Part shown: positions 6,025-8,518 of the stretch, piece after piece
How the letters are laid out: each line of letters opens with the position of its first letter
Position numbering within the stretch: the first letter of the stretch is position 1
Assembly: GCA_002492075.1 (NCBI GenBank)
Contig: DKXD01000163.1
Coordinates: 4,469 to 12,986 of the forward strand
Length of the DNA stretch: 8,518 nucleotides
From: Ruminococcaceae bacterium UBA7135
GTDB lineage: Bacteria > Bacillota > Clostridia > Oscillospirales > Ruminococcaceae
Reading direction: 5' to 3'
The notes under the pieces: model-generated
The model's database searches: none
Told to the model about the DNA's origin: nothing
The model's input: only the letters and a program-made list of their open reading frames with translations
Made by a program: the position numbers and the translations under genes

Positions 6025-6487
6025 GATACGAAAAGTCAACCCGAACGAGGTTGACGAGGCGTTAGAGCTTGCTCTCGAAGTTTTTCTGGAGTTTGAAGCT
6101 CCCGATTACAAGCCGCAGGGCGTTGAAACTTTTAAAGGCTTTATAGGCGATGAAAAGATCATTCAGGGCTTTATGTCGGGGAGATGTCCGATGTTTGCGG
6201 CGTTCGAAAACGGAAAGATGGCAGGGCTTATCGGAATGAGGGAAAACAAAACGCATATCAACCTTGTATTTGTCAAAAAGGAATACCAACGCAAGGGAAT
6301 TGCGACGGAGCTTTTTCGCTATTTGCTTTCGGAGCTGCGCCGGGAAAACCCCGAACTTTCGGAAATAACGCTGAATTCCTCGCCTTACGGATTGCCGTTT
6401 TATCTGCGTTTGGGATTTGTGCCGCAGTCCGAGGAGCTTGAAGAAGACGGGATAAGATACACTCCAATGAAGTTTTTTATCAAATAA
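6017..6487 (+). CDS. GNAT family N-acetyltransferase
   Basis: The 156-residue protein has the GNAT fold signals in order: a beta strand and helix at the start (FEIRKVNPNEVDEALELALEVF), the central GKMAGLIGMRE hairpin (66-76), motif A INLVFVKKEYQRKGIATELFRYL (81-103) with the acetyl-CoA pyrophosphate loop QRKGIA at 91-96, and motif B with NSSPYGLPFYLRLGFVP (120-136), where the FYLRLGF stretch is typical. Such enzymes move an acetyl group from acetyl-CoA to an amine; the substrate cannot be told from the sequence. It lies between gatA and gatB, overlapping gatA by eight bases with its ribosome binding site (AGGTGA, 6002-6007) inside gatA, and gatB's site overlaps its own stop. It is thus embedded in the gat operon and probably translated with it. 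Base use looks like its neighbours, so recent transfer is not indicated. Confidence 0.9.
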   Translation: MFEIRKVNPNEVDEALELALEVFLEFEAPDYKPQGVETFKGFIGDEKIIQGFMSGRCPMFAAFENGKMAGLIGMRENKTHINLVFVKKEYQRKGIATELFRYLLSELRRENPELSEITLNSSPYGLPFYLRLGFVPQSEELEEDGIRYTPMKFFIK

Positions 6488-6497
6488 GGAGATAACA

Positions 6498-7949
6498 ATG
6501 GAATATGAAACGATAGTAGGTCTTGAGGTTCACGCGGAGCTTAACACCAAGACCAAAATATACTGCAACTGTAAAAACGCGTTTGGGCTTGAGGTCAACA
6601 CGCAAATTTGCCCTATATGTACGGGTATGCCCGGAACTCTGCCGACGCTGAACGAAAAAGTAGTCGAGTACGCTGTGAAAATGGGTCACGCTACAAATTG
6701 TTCGATAAACAACGTCTGCAAGCAGGACAGAAAGAACTATTTCTATCCCGACCTGCCCAAAGCGTATCAGATAAGCCAAGCCGACATTCCGCTTTGCGAG
6801 CACGGTTATGTCGATATTATGCTGAACGGCGAGGAAAAGCGCATTGGTATCACGCGCATACACATCGAGGAGGACGCGGGCAAAATGCTCCATAACGACG
6901 CTTTCCAAGGTTCGCTCGTGGACTTTAACCGCTGCGGAGTGCCGCTTATCGAGATAGTGTCCGAGCCGGATATGCGCTCCAGTGCCGAGGCTAAGGCGTA
7001 TCTTGACACGCTGAAATCAATTCTGCAATACATCGACATCTCCGACTGCAAAATGGAGCAAGGCTCTATTCGCTGCGACGTGAACGTTTCCGTTCGTCCG
7101 AAAGGCTCAACGGAGTTTGGCAAGCGCGTGGAGATGAAGAACGTAAACAGCTTTTCGGGAGCTATGCGCGCTATCGACTACGAAAGCAACCGCCAGATAG
7201 AAGCCTTGGAACGCGGCGAGGAAATAAATCAGGAAACGCGCCGTTGGGATGATCAAAAGGGCGTGAATGTTCTTTTGCGTACAAAAGAGGACGCTCAGGA
7301 TTACCGCTATTTCCCCGAGCCCGACTTGACGACTATCTACGTTCCTATGGAAAAGGTCGAGGAACTGAAAAAGCAGATACCCGAACTCCCGAACGCTAAG
7401 ATAAAACGCTACGTCAAGGAACTGGGTCTTAATCAAACGGACGCGGAGCTTATCGCGGAAAACCTGCCGCGCTGCCGCCTGTTCGACGAGTGCGTGAAAA
7501 TTTGCGGCTATTACGGCAAGGACAGCGTTAAACCTAAAGTTATCGCAAATTGGGTTCTCGCGGACGTATCGAAATATATGAACGAAACGGGCAAGGACAT
7601 CGCCGACACGCCTCTCACTGCCGATCTGCTCTGCAAAATAATCGAGCTTATCGAAACCAAGATGATCTCCAACACCTCGGGCAAGGTGATCTTCGAGGAA
7701 ATTATGAACGGCAACACCGACATTGACAAGATCATTGAGGAAAAGGGTTTAAAGCAGATTTCCGACGACAGTGCTATCGAGAAGATAGTAAACGACGTGC
7801 TTGCCGCGAACCAAAAGTCCGTGGACGACTACCGCGGCGGCAAGACCAACGCGCTCGGCTTCCTTGTGGGTCAGTGTATGAAAGCCTCAAAGGGGCAGGC
7901 TAACCCCGCAAAGTGCAAGGAGCTTGTATTGAAGTATCTGGAGCAGTAA
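6498..7949 (+). CDS. gatB: Asp-tRNA(Asn)/Glu-tRNA(Gln) amidotransferase subunit GatB
   Basis: GatB binds the mischarged tRNA, activates the side-chain carboxylate with ATP and transfers ammonia to it. The 483-residue protein opens with YETIVGLEVHAELNTKTKIY, followed by a zinc-type cysteine set (Cys23 and Cys25 in CNC, Cys38 and Cys41 in CPIC), DRKNYFYPDLPKAYQISQ (77-94), HIEEDAGK (122-129) and the family signature DFNRCGVPLIEIVSEPD at about 142-158. The cradle domain contains EMKNVNSF and DYRYFPEPDL. The C-terminal helical and tail domains, which hold the tRNA, end with GFLVGQCMKASKGQANP. The cysteines place it with the zinc-containing GatB group. Length is normal. AAGGAG at 6486-6491 is its ribosome binding site. 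It is the last gene before a probable terminator. Confidence 0.97.
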   Translation: MEYETIVGLEVHAELNTKTKIYCNCKNAFGLEVNTQICPICTGMPGTLPTLNEKVVEYAVKMGHATNCSINNVCKQDRKNYFYPDLPKAYQISQADIPLCEHGYVDIMLNGEEKRIGITRIHIEEDAGKMLHNDAFQGSLVDFNRCGVPLIEIVSEPDMRSSAEAKAYLDTLKSILQYIDISDCKMEQGSIRCDVNVSVRPKGSTEFGKRVEMKNVNSFSGAMRAIDYESNRQIEALERGEEINQETRRWDDQKGVNVLLRTKEDAQDYRYFPEPDLTTIYVPMEKVEELKKQIPELPNAKIKRYVKELGLNQTDAELIAENLPRCRLFDECVKICGYYGKDSVKPKVIANWVLADVSKYMNETGKDIADTPLTADLLCKIIELIETKMISNTSGKVIFEEIMNGNTDIDKIIEEKGLKQISDDSAIEKIVNDVLAANQKSVDDYRGGKTNALGFLVGQCMKASKGQANPAKCKELVLKYLEQ

Positions 7950-7955
7950 AATATC

Positions 7956-7985
7956 CGCCCGCGTGAGGGTCGCGCGGGCGTTTGA
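7956..7985 (+). terminator. Probable intrinsic terminator after gatB
   Basis: CGCCCGCGTG (7956-7965) pairs with CGCGCGGGCG (7971-7980) to give a ten-base-pair stem with one G-U pair and a five-base loop, starting seven bases after the gatB stop. The following T run is short (TTTGAT), so termination may be incomplete. Position and stem strength support a terminator for the gat operon. Confidence 0.65.
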
Positions 7986-7991
7986 TCGTCA

Positions 7992-7999
7992 AAAGGAGG
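7992..7999 (+). promoter_or_regulatory. Ribosome binding site of the fused open frame
   Basis: AAAGGAGG lies six bases before the ATG at 8006 and is a near-ideal Shine-Dalgarno site, supporting that start. Only 11 bases separate the hairpin stem from this site, which leaves no room for a promoter. Confidence 0.75.
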
Positions 8000-8005
8000 A
8001 CGGTT

Positions 8006-8518
8006 ATGTGGGGAGTTTGCCTTGATATAAACGAGTCCAAGCTATTCCAGATCGTTGTTCAATACGAAGAGGATGAGCAGAGCGGCAAGGCTGTGATATT
8101 CTCGCCGCAAAACGTTTGCAGCCTTGATTTGGAGCGCATAATGCCGTTGTCCGCTACGCCCGAATTTGTTTACGAGGCGCGGGTATCTCCGTTGGATAAC
8201 CCGAATATCAAGGGAAATATTTCGAGGATTTTTTGGCATTTCGATAAAAACCGCTATTATTATAAAATCAAGATAAACGGAAAGCTTAAAAGTAGGCGGT
8301 ATTTTGCGGAGGAGCTTGCAGCAGCGAATATTCAAGGAGATGACTGTATGAGCTTGATAGGATTAAGTCCCGTTTTCCCGTGCGGCGATATTGAACGCAC
8401 CGCCGAATATTACGAGTGCGTTTTGGGGTTCAGGGCGGTGAAATATCTCGATGTGAGCGAGCCGCATATCTGCCTGTACCGTGACAATATTGAGATAATT
8501 CTCACCAAAGCAGATCGG
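8006..8518 (+). CDS. Unrecognised N-terminal domain fused in frame to a VOC/glyoxalase-like domain, partial
   Basis: The frame is open for 171 codons to the window edge with no stop. Residues 1 to about 104 form a domain I do not confidently recognise: MWGVCLDINESK at the start, KAVIFSPQNVCSLDLERI in the middle, then a strand-rich IFWHFDKNRYYYKIKINGKLKSRRYF; it looks like a small, intact cytoplasmic all-beta module, without a signal peptide. After a short linker (about 105-114) Met115 begins MSLIGLSPVFPCGDIERTAEYYECVLGF, a typical first beta-alpha-beta unit of the vicinal oxygen chelate superfamily (glyoxalase, bleomycin-resistance proteins), continuing to HICLYRDNIEIILTK at the edge. Met115 has its own strong ribosome binding site, so the VOC protein may be made separately or the two genes may have become joined by loss of a stop. 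Substrate and role cannot be inferred. Confidence 0.7.
   Translation, partial: MWGVCLDINESKLFQIVVQYEEDEQSGKAVIFSPQNVCSLDLERIMPLSATPEFVYEARVSPLDNPNIKGNISRIFWHFDKNRYYYKIKINGKLKSRRYFAEELAAANIQGDDCMSLIGLSPVFPCGDIERTAEYYECVLGFRAVKYLDVSEPHICLYRDNIEIILTKADR
8334..8339 (+). promoter_or_regulatory. Internal ribosome binding site before the VOC domain
   Basis: AAGGAG lies eight bases before the in-frame ATG at 8348, exactly where a separate VOC gene would start. In the other two forward frames stops lie at 8341-8343 and 8349-8351, the usual place for the end of an upstream gene, so a one-base change could restore two genes. Confidence 0.6.

Overview
The window looks like a chromosomal, housekeeping stretch from an endospore-forming member of the Clostridia (Ruminococcaceae/Oscillospirales-like by overall flavour; this placement is inference). 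The grounds are a YunB-type sporulation protein, Shine-Dalgarno sites of the AGGAGG type before almost every gene, a GatCAB amidotransferase operon, and small Ser/Thr-linker lipoproteins. All genes read on the + strand. No RNA gene, insertion sequence, CRISPR array or phage gene was seen.

Layout: the tail of an M18 aminopeptidase (2-265); yunB (333-1028); ligA, the NAD+-dependent DNA ligase (1030-3009); two small lipoproteins (3014-3694 and 3741-4262); gatC (4283-4555); gatA (4573-6024); a GNAT acetyltransferase overlapping the end of gatA (6017-6487); gatB (6498-7949); a GC-rich hairpin likely to be a terminator (7956-7985); and an open reading frame running off the right edge (8006->8518). 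That last frame joins an unrecognised N-terminal domain to a VOC/glyoxalase-like domain. From yunB to gatB the gaps are 1 to 20 bases or overlaps, apart from the 46 bases between the lipoproteins, which hold a mini-ORF. No internal terminator was seen, so this block may be one transcription unit. GatC, GatA and GatB together convert Glu-tRNA(Gln) and/or Asp-tRNA(Asn) into the amidated forms; LigA seals nicks in replication and repair.

The most striking observation is a molecular scar between the two lipoprotein genes. A 16-codon mini-ORF (3694-3744) begins with the first 11 bases of gatC (ATGAGCATTGA) and continues in frame with a copy of the last codons of ligA (25 of 27 bases identical, both differences synonymous). 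This is the junction expected from a tandem duplication of a unit running from the ligA 3' end through one lipoprotein gene to the gatC start. The two lipoproteins flanking the scar align along their length, which supports the same event. The scar now carries a good ribosome binding site and is linked to both neighbours by TAATG and ATGA stop/start overlaps.

Secondary points of interest are the GNAT gene inside the gat operon, and the in-frame fusion at the right edge, which retains a strong internal ribosome binding site and ATG in front of the VOC domain.
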